Shown here in pieces: positions 34,552 through 43,094 of a stretch of DNA of 64,000 nucleotides. Origin of the DNA: Zanthoxylum bungeanum (lineage: Eukaryota > Streptophyta > Magnoliopsida > Sapindales > Rutaceae); the NCBI GenBank assembly GCA_019454045.1, contig SKCR01006513.1, positions 186,001 to 250,000 of the forward strand, written 5' to 3'. The stretch's first letter is position 1, and every line of letters begins with the position of its first letter. The notes below the pieces were generated by a model. The model made no database searches. It had not been told where the DNA came from and saw nothing but the letters and a program-made list of their open reading frames with translations. A program made the translations under genes and the position numbers.

Positions 34552-36202
34552 ATATTATAAAGCACCATTGTGTTGGAGGAAAAGAGTGCATCCAACGGCT
34601 CTCTTTTTATGTGGCTTAATTAACGGCTCAGATCATTTCATTGGTAATTGGAGGAAAGAGAGTGAATTGATTGATGGAAAGAGTCAAAATTTTCAAATTA
34701 AAAAATAGAATGTTAAAATAAAATCATTTATTCTGTAACACCGTGCCGTAGGTACGGACATCATTTAATTAAAAAATAAATCATTTAATTCTGTAACACC
34801 GTGCCGTGCCGTAGGCACGGCATCATTTAATTAAAAAATAAAAAAAAATATATATATATAAAAAGAAAAAAAAAATAAATTTACAAAAATAAAACAAATG
34901 AAATAAAATAATCCTCTTTCCTTTATGGATCTAAGAATCACACTTGATAATATTTAAAATGTTACTTGAATATTATTCAATTACTATTAACTGGTGTAAA
35001 TATAAATACTTTTTAATTTATTTTGGAAGTTATATTATGGGGGTTATTAAGTTGAGTTGTGTGAAATTTTTTATATTAAAAAAAAAAAAAAAAAAAAAAC
35101 CTCTCAAACGAGTAGATGGAAGAGGACATTAAGTTGACTAAGGCTGCATTAAAAATAAAATAAAAATGAGGATCTAAGAATGAACCAATATATATATATA
35201 TACTATTATATATATAATATATAATATATATATATATAGATATATATATATCTATATTATAAAGCACAATGGTGTTGGAGGAAAGGAGAGTGCATCCAAC
35301 GGCTCTCTTTATTTGGCTTAATTAACGGCTCAGATCATTCATTGGTAATTGGAGGAAAGAGAGTGAATTGATTGATGGAAAGAGTCAAAATTTTCAAATT
35401 AAAAAATAGAATGTTAAAATAAAATCATTTATTCTGTAACACCGTGCCGTAGGTACGGACATCATTTAATTAAAAAATAAATCATTTAATTCTGTAACAC
35501 CGTGCCGTGCCGTAGGCACGGCATCATTTAATTAAAAAATAAAATCATTTAAATTTGTAACACCGTGCCGTAGACACGGGCCAAATACTGTAACACCGTG
35601 CCGTAGGCACGGGCAAAAACTAGTATATATATATATATGAAAGTGGGCATTTCCGTCAATTATCCAGGGGACAGGGGGGGTTGGAGTAGTTTTCATTCGA
35701 ACAATGGGATATTATTAAAACGGTAGAGAGGTTGGTGGTAGTTACTAAATTTAATAGGAAAAGACAAACCTTTAGGGGCATGAGGAGATGGAGGCGTATA
35801 GTAACCGGCCTCATGATCATTTCTCTGCTTCTTTTTCTTACACCAACACCAAAACAAGAAGCTCACCACCACAATTATCGCAAGCCCACCAATCACTAAA
35901 CCCACCACTAACCCACTACTCACCCCGCCGCCACCACTATTTGACCCAAGTGGAGGTGTCGGAGATCCCGGCAGAGATGGTCGCCCAGGCGATGGAGTGC
36001 TAGATGAAGAGGGAGGTGTCGAAGCCAAGGGCGGGTCCGCAGGAGGGGATGGTGGAGGGTCCTCGGGAGAGGATGGTGGCTGGTCCTCCGCAGGAGGGGA
36101 TGATGGAGGGTCTTCGTCTTCGTCTTCGTCTTCGTCTTCGTCTTCGTCTTCATCTTCGGCAGGGTCTTCGGGTGGAGGTTCTTGGGGTGGCGGATCTGAC
36201 AT
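22708..36202 (-). CDS. PERK-like: Proline-rich extensin-like receptor kinase (PERK), 8 exons
   Basis: This is a plasma-membrane receptor-like Ser/Thr kinase, thought in this family to sense the cell wall. Exons: 36202-35770, 31833-31369, 31208-31119, 31035-30965, 30791-30715, 23476-23329, 23234-23073, 22994-22803 (22708 if the frameshift is ignored). All junctions are GT-AG and phases match. As read, 545 residues: a Pro/Ser-rich acidic extracellular part (1-94), TM ~95-119, KKKK stop-transfer, then a kinase. Kinase motifs: LGQGGFAYV (219-227), AVKQLK (Lys241), HRDIKTTN (336), DFG (356-358), GTFGYMAPE. The exon pattern, including splits at GTFG/YMAPE and LVDW/ARPLL, is that of PERKs. There is no cleaved signal peptide, usual for PERKs. 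Oddities: Ala for the third loop Gly, an acidic repeat, and a 1-base deletion near the 3' end. Confidence 0.92.
23073..23234 (-). CDS. PERK-like: PERK exon 7
   Basis: 162 bases between TGCAG and GTAAGTAATG. It encodes [20 protein letters not shown] and closes the kinase with RRRPRMSQ. Confidence 0.95.
23329..23476 (-). CDS. PERK-like: PERK exon 6
   Basis: 148 bases after CACCTGCAG, ending TGG before GTGAGTGA. It encodes [20 protein letters not shown], the [11 protein letters not shown] helix and SLVDW. It completes the Gly codon left open by exon 5. Confidence 0.95.
23786..24025 (+). repeat. Copia C 5' LTR
   Basis: It starts TGTCAAAGATATGATATTG, carries a TATA box CTATATAAAG at 23941-23950, and ends GTTTCTTACA before the primer site. 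The partner is at 29589-29809. Confidence 0.85.
24542..25420 (+). pseudogene. Copia C gag pseudogene
   Basis: Several frames carry gag text: FANRLED-like text near 24780, [11 protein letters not shown] (~24960), then the open stretch 25018-25269 with [23 protein letters not shown] and [20 protein letters not shown]. The latter is typical of UBN2/retrotrans_gag proteins. A degenerate zinc-knuckle segment ([13 protein letters not shown]) lies at ~25350. There are many stops. Confidence 0.75.
25433..25957 (+). pseudogene. Copia C second zinc segment and aspartic protease pseudogene
   Basis: [15 protein letters not shown] (a zinc-knuckle relative) is followed by a Ser/Thr linker and [13 protein letters not shown] at ~25660. 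The latter is the retropepsin D-S-G box, with C replacing the usual A, in the copia W..DSGA..H pattern. The region after 25800 is the decayed protease C-terminus. Confidence 0.8.
26086..26971. mobile_element. Non-autonomous CACTA (En/Spm-type) element inside copia C
   Basis: It begins CACTACAAGAAAA and ends TTTTTTTGTAGTG, the classic CACTA terminal inverted repeat. Flanks are TCT and TAT, a 3-bp target duplication with one change. Removing the element restores the integrase text [14 protein letters not shown]. Subterminal regions are filled with both orientations of TCGGTAAT/TCGGTCGAT motifs, the usual binding sites for CACTA transposase. It encodes no transposase (886 bp). Confidence 0.9.
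26990..27700 (+). pseudogene. Copia C integrase pseudogene
   Basis: The pre-integrase part [14 protein letters not shown] and [14 protein letters not shown] (~26990-27070) is interrupted on its left by the CACTA element. The catalytic core (27150-27470) is heavily mutated. From 27470 come [20 protein letters not shown] and [10 protein letters not shown], the conserved end blocks. Confidence 0.8.
27701..28750 (+). pseudogene. Copia C reverse transcriptase pseudogene
   Basis: The linker ([15 protein letters not shown]) leads to [27 protein letters not shown] (28223) and [11 protein letters not shown] frameshift at ~28410 follows, then [28 protein letters not shown] and the polymerase box [11 protein letters not shown] at ~28672. 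Stops at 28175 and elsewhere make it inactive. Confidence 0.85.
28749..29580 (+). pseudogene. Copia C RT end and RNase H pseudogene
   Basis: [20 protein letters not shown] (normally MKDLG.L.YFLG.E) and [20 protein letters not shown] complete RT. The RNase H blocks are [15 protein letters not shown] text (~29165), [14 protein letters not shown] (~29340) and [11 protein letters not shown] (~29475). Frame changes and stops occur throughout. Confidence 0.85.
29589..29809 (+). repeat. Copia C 3' LTR
   Basis: It aligns with 23786-24025 with substitutions and a loss of ~15 bases around TTTTGTAATGTC. It ends GTATCTTACA. Confidence 0.85.
29810..30714. other. Rest of PERK intron 5; short degenerate tandem repeats
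   Basis: There is no gene. Around 30084-30300 three ~65-70 bp degenerate units carry palindromic cores (CATTGTCGCGACAATG, ATTGGCGCGCAAAT, CATTGGAGCGCCAAT). Around 29960-29980 there is a GGGGGCAGCACCCCCCATGG block. These look like LTR debris. Confidence 0.4.
30715..30791 (-). CDS. PERK-like: PERK exon 5: DFG and activation segment
   Basis: 77 bases between GCTCAG and GTAAGATAAG. It encodes [20 protein letters not shown] and ends GTFG with a split Gly codon. The donor that follows opens the 7.2 kb intron. Confidence 0.95.
30965..31035 (-). CDS. PERK-like: PERK exon 4: catalytic loop
   Basis: 71 bases between TTTGCAG and GTATTATT. It encodes [20 protein letters not shown], with the HRD catalytic Asp. 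Confidence 0.95.
31119..31208 (-). CDS. PERK-like: PERK exon 3
   Basis: 90 bases, ATTGCAG before, GTAATATC after. It encodes [20 protein letters not shown] and KGLAYLHED, with a split Cys codon at the end. Confidence 0.95.
31369..31833 (-). CDS. PERK-like: PERK exon 2: juxtamembrane and kinase N-lobe
   Basis: It is preceded by TTTTGCAG and ends CACG before GTAAGTTT. It encodes a Pro/Ser linker, [14 protein letters not shown], the glycine loop LGQGGFAYV, the ATP-binding lysine in EVAVKQLK, and [15 protein letters not shown] to the hinge [12 protein letters not shown]. Confidence 0.95.
32113..32291 (+). mobile_element. Candidate tRNA-derived SINE
   Basis: TGGCTTGGTGA (32131) resembles a pol III A box. 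AATTCGAATCC (~32168) resembles the B box GGTTCGANNCC, about 35 bases downstream. The unit ends in an A-rich tail at ~32278-32290. I found no clear target-site duplication. Confidence 0.35.
33345..33416. repeat. (TA)n microsatellite
   Basis: A nearly pure TA run of about 70 bases abuts the Helitron 3' end. It provides the AT target used by Helitrons. Confidence 0.95.
33417..33825 (-). mobile_element. Non-autonomous Helitron, reverse orientation
   Basis: On the minus strand it starts TCTATATAATAAAGG (33825) and ends CTAG (33417), with A and T hosts on either side. Near the end is a CGTGCC/GGCACG hairpin, part of a series of four or five CCGTGCC-type palindromes. The interior (GTGCATCCAACGGCTC, TTAATTAACGGCTCAGA) matches the plus-strand copy at 35251-35623. 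It encodes no Rep/helicase. Confidence 0.85.
33826..34140. other. AT-rich spacer in PERK intron 1
   Basis: I see nothing recognisable here beyond A/T runs. Confidence 0.5.
34141..35545. repeat. Tandem duplication of a ~0.7 kb unit
   Basis: Unit 1 (about 34141-34850) and unit 2 (about 34852-35545) run in parallel. They share AATAATCCTCTTTCCTTTATGG, ATTACTATTAACTGGTGTAAA, a ~22-base A run, CGAGTAGATGGA, AATGAGGATCTAAGAATGAACC, a TA tract and the Helitron start. They differ by small indels and substitutions. Confidence 0.88.
34549..34840 (+). mobile_element. Helitron copy lacking its 3' end
   Basis: It begins TCTATATTATAAAGCACC and follows 35251-35623 closely for ~290 bases. It stops before the terminal hairpin, where unit 2 of the tandem duplication starts. 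Confidence 0.8.
35251..35623 (+). mobile_element. Complete non-autonomous Helitron (373 bp)
   Basis: It starts TCTATATTATAAAGCAC and ends CCGTAGGCACGGGCAAAAACTAG, inserted between A and T. The CCGTGCC-GTA-GGCACGG hairpin lies ~10 bases before the CTAG end, the canonical Helitron layout. Repeated CGTGCCGTAGGCACGG palindromes precede it. Confidence 0.9.
35770..36202 (-). CDS. PERK-like: PERK exon 1: extracellular domain and transmembrane segment
   Basis: ATG at 36202-36200 starts [15 protein letters not shown]. The frame extends upstream to 36223 only through a TTG codon, so 36202 is the first ATG. Residues 16-31 are eight Glu-Asp pairs, followed by PPSSPP-type repeats to ~87. [18 protein letters not shown] then enters the membrane. 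The exon ends AAAG before GTTTGTC (phase 1). Confidence 0.92.
36111..36158 (-). repeat. Coding GAAGAC hexamer repeat in PERK exon 1
   Basis: Eight hexamers encode eight Glu-Asp pairs. The last hexamer in plus orientation differs by one base (GTC to ATC). The tract is in frame and likely length-variable. Confidence 0.95.
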
Positions 36203-36290
36203 TGTTAGGATGCTCTCCCGCAACGGTGATTTCGATGATATCGAGCTTTCTAACCAGCGAATTTTTTTTCTCTTCGAAGATTATTGTTTT

Positions 36291-36360
36291 GAGAGAGAGA
36301 GAGAGAGAGAGAGAATGTCGATATAATAATAAAATGTTAGAATGGGAGTTATATATAAAG
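36291..36360 (-). promoter_or_regulatory. PERK core promoter and CT-rich leader
   Basis: On the minus strand a TATA element TTTATATATAA lies at 36359-36349. It is followed ~35 bases downstream by a (CT)n tract (36314-36291) and the ATG at 36202. TATA followed by a pyrimidine patch is a common plant core promoter layout. The start site itself is inferred. Confidence 0.6.
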
Positions 36361-36725
36361 AATATAAAGCTTGAAGGAATTGTGAATGTTTGATATGCTG
36401 CTGGCTGTGCTGGTCATCCCAGTTTTGACTAGTTGCCACGCGATTCGCTTTCTTACTTCTTCTCGGATCATTTAATTTTTCGCCTTTCATTCCATCACAA
36501 TCTCTCCACTTGATTGGAAATTTCTGCCCCTTTTTTTACTAAGATTTATTTTCCGTACCCATGGTTGACAGGACTTTTCAAAATTTTATCACAGAAAATT
36601 AGACTCCCATTATTTATGGCCACTAATAATAATAATATAATATAATAAAGAGTTGCAAATATAATTTTTTTAATTAAATAATCTCCCTTTTAGTATAACT
36701 CATTGTCTGGTCCTCATGATGAGAT
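36361..36725. other. PERK upstream region
   Basis: There is no ORF or transposon terminus. It is likely promoter-proximal DNA of the PERK gene. Confidence 0.35.
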
Positions 36726-36734
36726 CAACTTTTT

Positions 36735-37215
36735 CTAGGGATTATGATTTGTTTATTCGTTTGATTTGATTCATATTAAAGCGAATACGAGTTTAAAAAA
36801 TGGATTCGTTTAATAAATGAGTTTATTCGATTCCATTCGTTTATTAAACGAATCGAATACGAATTTAAACTCATTGATTCATTTATTAATTTAGGATTTA
36901 TTTTATTATTTTCTTTTACTAGTTATTGTTATTTTTCAATTAAGATTCAAGAAGTTATGGCTAATTACTTTAGAAAATTAATATTGTTAATATTTGATGA
37001 GCTATTTTTAGTAAATATTATTACATATTTCATAGGTATATATTTATGAATAATTAATGTAAATAAATTATAGTAAATTATGTTATTGAATGATATCATG
37101 ACTAAACGAATATTCATATTTAAACGAATTAAATACGAATCCATCACATTTTAATACGATTCGTTTAGGATTCGATACAAATTCAATTCATTAATTCGTT
37201 TTGTCACTCTTATTT
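36735..37215. mobile_element. Possible hAT-like MITE with AAACGAAT motifs
   Basis: The ends are TAGGGATTATGATTTGTTTA and TTCGTTTTGTCACTCTTA, which are loosely inverted. The interior holds many ATTCGTTT/AAACGAAT copies in both directions. Terminal identity is weak. Confidence 0.35.
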
Positions 37216-37712
37216 TTTCCCACCCCCTTTTATGAACTTAATTGAGTGAATTTGGTTTCATTTAGTGGTTACTCCTTAAATCTACAATAAGCACAAACTG
37301 ATAAGCAGACTAAAAGTACACAAGCTAGCACTCGAATCTCATTTAATTCAAATGAGAAGATCAATCTATATATTTATGAGATTAATCATACACAACTTAA
37401 TTATAGAATTTGAATAAAGTTCTGAATTAAGTTTTATTAATTTTTTCATAATCTTATATCAAGTCTACACGATTAAAATTTAATTATATAAAAATTATTA
37501 TCAAATAATTACTAATTATAATTTATAAAAAAAAAAAAAAAATCATAAATACATGACTAATTCTACGTGGAATCTAAGGAAGAAGTCTTAATTGTTTATA
37601 ATTTTTACAAACGTTGACGTAGACCTGCTAACTTCTGTCAGTCTCATGTCATTGTAGGTCATCCGCTACGGCAAAATGTGGAGTAGATTGTTGAACACCA
37701 AGTCATTACAAC
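37216..37712. other. Intergenic AT-rich DNA
   Basis: I see nothing recognisable here. Confidence 0.4.
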
Positions 37713-38176
37713 TAGGGGTTCACGGGTCGGATCGGATTTTTTGAATTTTTGTTAGATTTGATCGGGTCGAGTCAATATAAAATCGGGTCGCGGGTCGGGT
37801 CGTGGAGATGTGAAACTCGATTGGGTTCGGGTGTCTGGTTATTTTAAAAAAAAATTATTTTTTTTAAATGAATTAATTATTTTGAAATATTAATATTAGT
37901 TATTTTATGTCCCAAAATTATCATGTATATAAAGTTTTAATACAAAAAAAGTATAATAAATAAAATAATAGTAAAAACTTTTAAAAATTAATAAATATTT
38001 TAGAAAATTAATAAAAATTTTAGAAAATAATATATTTGTATAGGGTGGCGGGTCGGGTCAAGGATATCAAACCCGTTGAGCAACCCGCAAATTTCGGGTC
38101 GGGTCAAAAATTTACAATTTTTTTATGAACCCGAGCGGGTTGGGTCGCGGGTTGACCGACCCTATGAACACCCCTA
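37713..38176. mobile_element. hAT-like MITE (464 bp)
   Basis: It has terminal inverted repeats TAGGGGTTCACGGGTCGG and CCGACCCTATGAACACCCCTA. Inside these, GGGTCGGGTC / GACCCGACCC motifs repeat in both orientations. Flanks ATTACAAC and TTACCAAC are an imperfect candidate for an 8-bp duplication. This terminus family is widespread in eudicots. Confidence 0.7.
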
Positions 38177-38328
38177 TTACCAACAACCGACATTTTTGCT
38201 GCTTCACAAACTGTTGGTAAATTAAACAGGAAAACATAACATGCCAAAAATAAAATTAAATCCAAATGATTTACCTGGTATTTCCTAGAATTACAGAGAA
38301 AATTTATTGGAATAAATAACTTATTATT

Positions 38329-39103
38329 TGTTGACGGTTGATTTTCATTCCAGGGATAAATCGGGAAAACTCACTCCTCGAACAATCATCACTCAACTGT
38401 GAATTTATTTGGTTTGGGGATCAAAGACAAACTTAGCAAAAGGCGGAAAACAACAGACAAAACAGAGAGTTTAATGTGGTTCGGCGAAATGGATCCAACC
38501 TACATCCATGGTACAGGGAAAAATGAAGCTTTTATAACGTGGTTGGGCTTAACCGACCTGCCTATATCTCGAGCTCAGCTAACCCTTTAGAATGAGTTCT
38601 CAACTCCTTTATATACTAGAGTGAATTCTATTACTATAATATCCTTATGACGTCAGCCACATGAATCTACTATCAATGCGAGGGCTCTCTTCCCCAACTG
38701 CTCTGCCGAAAGTAGTTTTTCCATCTGATATATCTCTCAACCAAACTATTATACACTTTGCCACACGCTACCTCCAGCCTGTAATCTATCATGTCTTATG
38801 TGATAGCGTGTGCTAGAAGATAAGCCGGTGACCTAATCTGATCACGCCAGACCTCTTTGGAAGGTTTAAGTTCCAATATAGGGCTTACATCACTTGAATT
38901 GATCACTCCACTTATACCCTACCCGACCAACTAGATCGGACAACTGAAATAACTACCAGTCTGCCCTGCCGTACTACCAAGTCGGGTTGGCTCCGAGGCC
39001 TTCACTCTGCTTTGCTTTTCTTGACATCTCAGGAAGTCGGGTTATGATCTCTTGAGCTGGTCCTGATTCCGACATGAGGCTTTGAATGTCGAGCCGCTAT
39101 AAG
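38329..39103 (-). repeat. 3' LTR of the outer gypsy element, part 1
   Basis: It starts (plus text) TGTTGACGGTTG and aligns with 54259 onward (TTTTCATTCC, CTCACTCCTCGAACAATC, GTGGTTCGGC). It breaks off at CCGCTATAAG, where the copia-family LTR entered. It continues at 50711. Confidence 0.88.
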
Positions 39104-40165
39104 TGTTAGTGTCCTATACATGCCAAGGATCCTAAATATGATTATAGTGTGAATAAACCAAGTGAAAGTAGCAAAAAAAACTTACATTGATCGGTTGAAG
39201 TTCAAAACTTTTTCCTTGGATGTAGAAGCTCCAAGCTCTCCTTTTGAGTTCCAAACTCTTGTGTGAGTTTCCTTATCACATTTCTATGACTCCCAAAGTG
39301 CTAGCTTTGTCCAAAAATGAAAGAAAATTTTAAAGAAAATTTTTCTCTTCCAAGAGAAGCAATCAGCCATGTAGGGAGAGAAGAGAGGGATGAGTGAATA
39401 CTAAAAGGTGTGTGTTATTGTGTGCTTTAAATGATCCAATCACTATTGCCAACTACCACCATCACAATTTTGGCAAGTGATGTGAGCTGGGTCCCACCCA
39501 ATTTTGAATTCCAAAGTCAAGTCGGCCTACACAATACACTTTGGTGAGCTACGTAATTAAATCCAATTAATTAAATAACTATGCCTAGCAAAATTATTAC
39601 AAAAGTCGCTTACGAATTAATTCCAAATTAACTCGTTCACTTGAATTAAAATCCAATTTTAATTCCTTATTGAACCCAATTTCATTGATATATCCAATAT
39701 TTATTTTAACCCAATTAATAAATTAAATAGTAAAATCCAATTTAACTATTAAATTTACTTTTCCGATTAATTCCAAATTAATCGTGTCTCTCTCTTCTAG
39801 ATGAATTTAATCCCAGATTAATTTTTTCTTTCATAATTATTTCATATTAATTCCGTTCGAGTCAAATATCATTGGTGAATCTTTGGGAAGCGACCCAAGA
39901 TATCCCTGGATATGTTGGCAGTAAATACGGTTGTCAGACTATCCAACAAGTGCGTACTGCGTACCACGTTTCACCGATTTACAAGATATGGTTGGCTTCT
40001 AGCAAGCACCATGCCTAACCAATTCTCCAGAAATATTCAACGAGGAATATATAATCTGTATCGGGCATATACTGTATTGCGTAATTACGATCCAGTATCG
40101 ATGTCACATGCTAGGCTTAGGGCTGGAATTGTGTCTGCCCGTACGAACCATATATCGGATCATAG

Positions 40166-42148
40166 TGTAGGCATTGCATTTTTGCATATCAGCCCGATGA
40201 GGAGTCTCGTATTGAGGCAACTACTCTCTTCTTTAGTCATGAAAGTCGCGGGAAACAGATGTTGGAAGGGTAAAGTTGGAAAATTAGATTCTTGTTGGAT
40301 TTTATCTGAGTTGTTTAGCTTCGGCGCTTGTTGGACTTCCGTTTAAGCTTACCTAGGCCCAAAACCCAAACCCAACCCCAAACCAATCCCAAACACCTAG
40401 TCAACCCTCAGTCAACCCAAGTCAAACCAAGCCCATGCCCAAGGATGGAGATTCACGCCCATTGCCCTTTATTTAGGTATATTGCACATTAATCACATGT
40501 TTAAATCAATTAAATCCTTACCTAATAAAAGAAATCAAATCAAATCCCTACCAAATCAAATCCAATCCCAACCTAATTAGGAGATGCATTCCTTATTAGA
40601 AGATGTCACCATTAGGAATCCTTCTCCTAGTCGTATAAGGGAAACCTCCTTCCCCTGCCTATAAAAAGAGCCTTCACCCCCATTCACAACCCTAGCTCAC
40701 ATATCTCCCTCACACCCCAAAGCACTCTCTTAAGCCTCCATTACACACGCCCAAGCATCCCCCTGAACCCTCCATTGCCGCACCTTCAAAATCCATAGCC
40801 TCCATTGCCGCCCCTTCCCTCCATCATCAAACACCCTTCACGCCCAAGCCCTAAACCTAACCCTCCATTGCCGAGTTCCAGCCCCATTCACAGCCCTAAA
40901 ACACCCTCAAATAAACCTTATTTCCAGCCCTTAAGTTCCGCAAAAAGACCCCCCAAAGCCGCTCCAAATCAGCGCCAAAACAGCCCCTGAAAACGGCTTC
41001 ACTGCACTGGTGAACTGCTGCGTTTTAGCCGCTGTTCTGGTCAGGTTCCGTGCGTCCCTAGCCCATCAAAACCACCCTAAAACCATCTTAAAACCATCAC
41101 AAAATCCCCAAAAAGTTTCACCAAAAAACCTTTACAAACGCACCTCCCGGGACCACCAAAATCACCCAAAACAGTCCAAAAACGCCCAAAACAGTGACCT
41201 GAAACGCAGCGACCAAACGGCGGTGAAACGAAGGTAAAACAGCAGCCCGAGCATCAAAACAGCAAGGAAAACAGTGAGCAAACAATCTTGAAAAGTTTCG
41301 GATCATTCGCCCTTCCAACGGACTTGGAAAGCACTTCCAAAGATTGACGAAAGAGGTTAGACCTGAGGGTACCTTTTACTTATTTTCTTTTGTTTTATTT
41401 TTATTTATTTTAGAATATTATCGCATGAGAGTCGTTTGAAGCATGATGTGATTGTTGGATGAGCGGGATATGTGTTTCCTTTTGTGGTATATCGGATGGA
41501 AACCCGGACGTAAATTCCATAGCCGATTCCGAATGGACGGTAGTATGGTCTGCACTCGGGATACAATACCACGTACCACTTAAGATACACGTATCTCGTC
41601 TCATCCAAATTTGTATTCAGCATGATGTAGTTCTAGGTTGTTTATTTATTATTTTAAGCATGTTTTAACGTAGGTTCGTTATTTAATTTTAAAGCATGAT
41701 TATGTTCGTTTTATGCATGACGTTTAGTTTAGTTCTATATTTATGCTTAGTCATTATTTGTTTGCATTGGTTCGATGGCTTAATTTGTTCATGTGTGATA
41801 TTGCGTGTTTATTGTTTAAAGACTTATTTTTAAGCATGCAACTTAGATTAGGATTTAGTTAGCGGAAGCATATTAGATCTAGGTATACTTGAACATGATT
41901 ATTGATTAGATGCGGTCGATTTATTGCGTGAATTATATCATCACAATGACATAAGTAAGGGACCATTCCGAACCCAACGGTTTGAGGTCTTCCCTTGCGA
42001 GGGGTGAGTGCGGCCTTAAACCTTTGTCCCGGTTCACACCGGGTGGCGACTCCATTATTCTCCGTTTAGTTCCCCGCGGACTACTCCGTACTCTCAACTA
42101 GGCCCTGAGTCTAGAACAGCATGCGTCGCCCAGGTTCTGTTGTCTACA
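40166..42148 (+). repeat. 5' LTR of the Ogre-like element
   Basis: It begins TGTAGGCATTGCATTTTTGC and ends GGTTCTGTTGTCTACA. It includes a C/A-rich leader block (40720-41230) with runs of Pro-like codons that produce spurious ORFs. The partner is at 48016-49997. Confidence 0.92.
40660..40668 (+). promoter_or_regulatory. TATA box of the Ogre-like 5' LTR
   Basis: TATAAAAAG is followed ~30 bases later by CATTCACAACCCTAGC, a plausible transcription start. The same element is at 48507-48515 in the 3' LTR. Confidence 0.7.
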
Positions 42149-43094
42149 GTCTGGCGACTCCACTGGGGATAGAGAATCGGCCTCGAAATCATGTCTTGTG
42201 TTGTTTATAATTTATGCATTAGTTGACCGTGTCTTAGTGGGTTGAGGGGGTTAATCAAAGGCTTAGTTAAGCTAGGTGATGGTTGGGTGTCCTTCACTCA
42301 CTCACTACCTTTCGAGGAAAAGCTGTGAAGGCACCTAGGTGATCATTACCCGTAGCTTGTTGTGATAGACTAGTTTGGAGGACTCGTTGTTTATTCCTGA
42401 CACCAAGCGATAAGAGCCTAAGGGGCTTGGGTATTTAAGTGAGCCTCGCTCCACCCTCCACCCTCCCTCTGGGGAATCTACAACGGGAAATCCATTCGAC
42501 AGTTAGTCACACACCATAACTCGTTGGCACGTACCGTAAGGTATAAAAAAGGTGCGCTCACTTGGACGTTTGAACCCTTGAGTGGGGAGTCCTAGTTGTG
42601 GGCAAACCTTCGTCAGCGAGAGCCTTTGTCCGCGCCCCGTGAACCCACTCATGAACCTTAGCCATAAGAACCCGTAGTTAGACATTTTATAATTAGGTGT
42701 TTGATGGACCACCGTCATTTGGATCCAGTTGACCTTTTGTCAAAGGGTATGAACTTGTCGGGCCATTTAAACTGGGGCAAGTTCATGTCTTTTAACAGTT
42801 GGGCCAAAAGCTTCTAGAATGCCGTGGGCCATTTTGTGAATGGGCCTCTTATTATTTGAAATCATTTAGCCATATCACCGCAAAGTGTAGACCTGTTGGG
42901 GCCTTTTCAACTGGGACAAGTTGCACCGCGCGATGGTGTGATTGAATACTTTAAAATGATAATGGGCCAAGTAGTTTAAAGTTTCTTTTTAATAATTTTA
43001 TATATTCCATGCATCGCATACATCTCATGCATCTCATGCATACATGCATCATGTTAACCCTTGTGTCTTAAAAGCCATCATAGATACCCGTTGG
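42149..43094 (+). other. Primer site and leader of the Ogre-like element
   Basis: TGGCGACTCCACTGGGGA starts at 42151, the Tat/Ogre-type primer site (Arg tRNA in the literature). The remaining ~0.9 kb is non-coding. Gag should follow but does not. The junction to pol lies near 43090, just after an ATGCATC-rich stretch (43010-43050). Confidence 0.75.

Larger units (their letters stand above)
31834..35769 (-). other. PERK intron 1 (3.9 kb)
   Basis: It runs from donor GTTTGTC (35769) to acceptor TTTTGCAG (31834), joining AAAG to TTGAC in phase 1. It is very AT-rich and holds a SINE-like unit, (TA)n tracts, two Helitrons and a tandem duplication. A small extra exon here cannot be excluded, but none is needed. 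Confidence 0.8.

Noticed and set aside
36203..36223. Upstream extension of the PERK start to 36223
   Set aside because: The upstream codon is TTG; the first ATG in frame is at 36202 and gives a PERK-like start.
35788..36393. Plus-strand frames opposite PERK exon 1
   Set aside because: They are antisense shadows of the low-complexity Pro/Asp/Glu coding sequence.
39912..40346. 144-codon frame as a gene
   Set aside because: It spans the junction of the copia-family LTR and the Ogre-like LTR; both are non-coding.
40805..41318. Pro-rich 61-codon and basic 75-codon frames
   Set aside because: They lie in the C/A-rich leader part of the Ogre-like LTR and recur, broken, in the other LTR.
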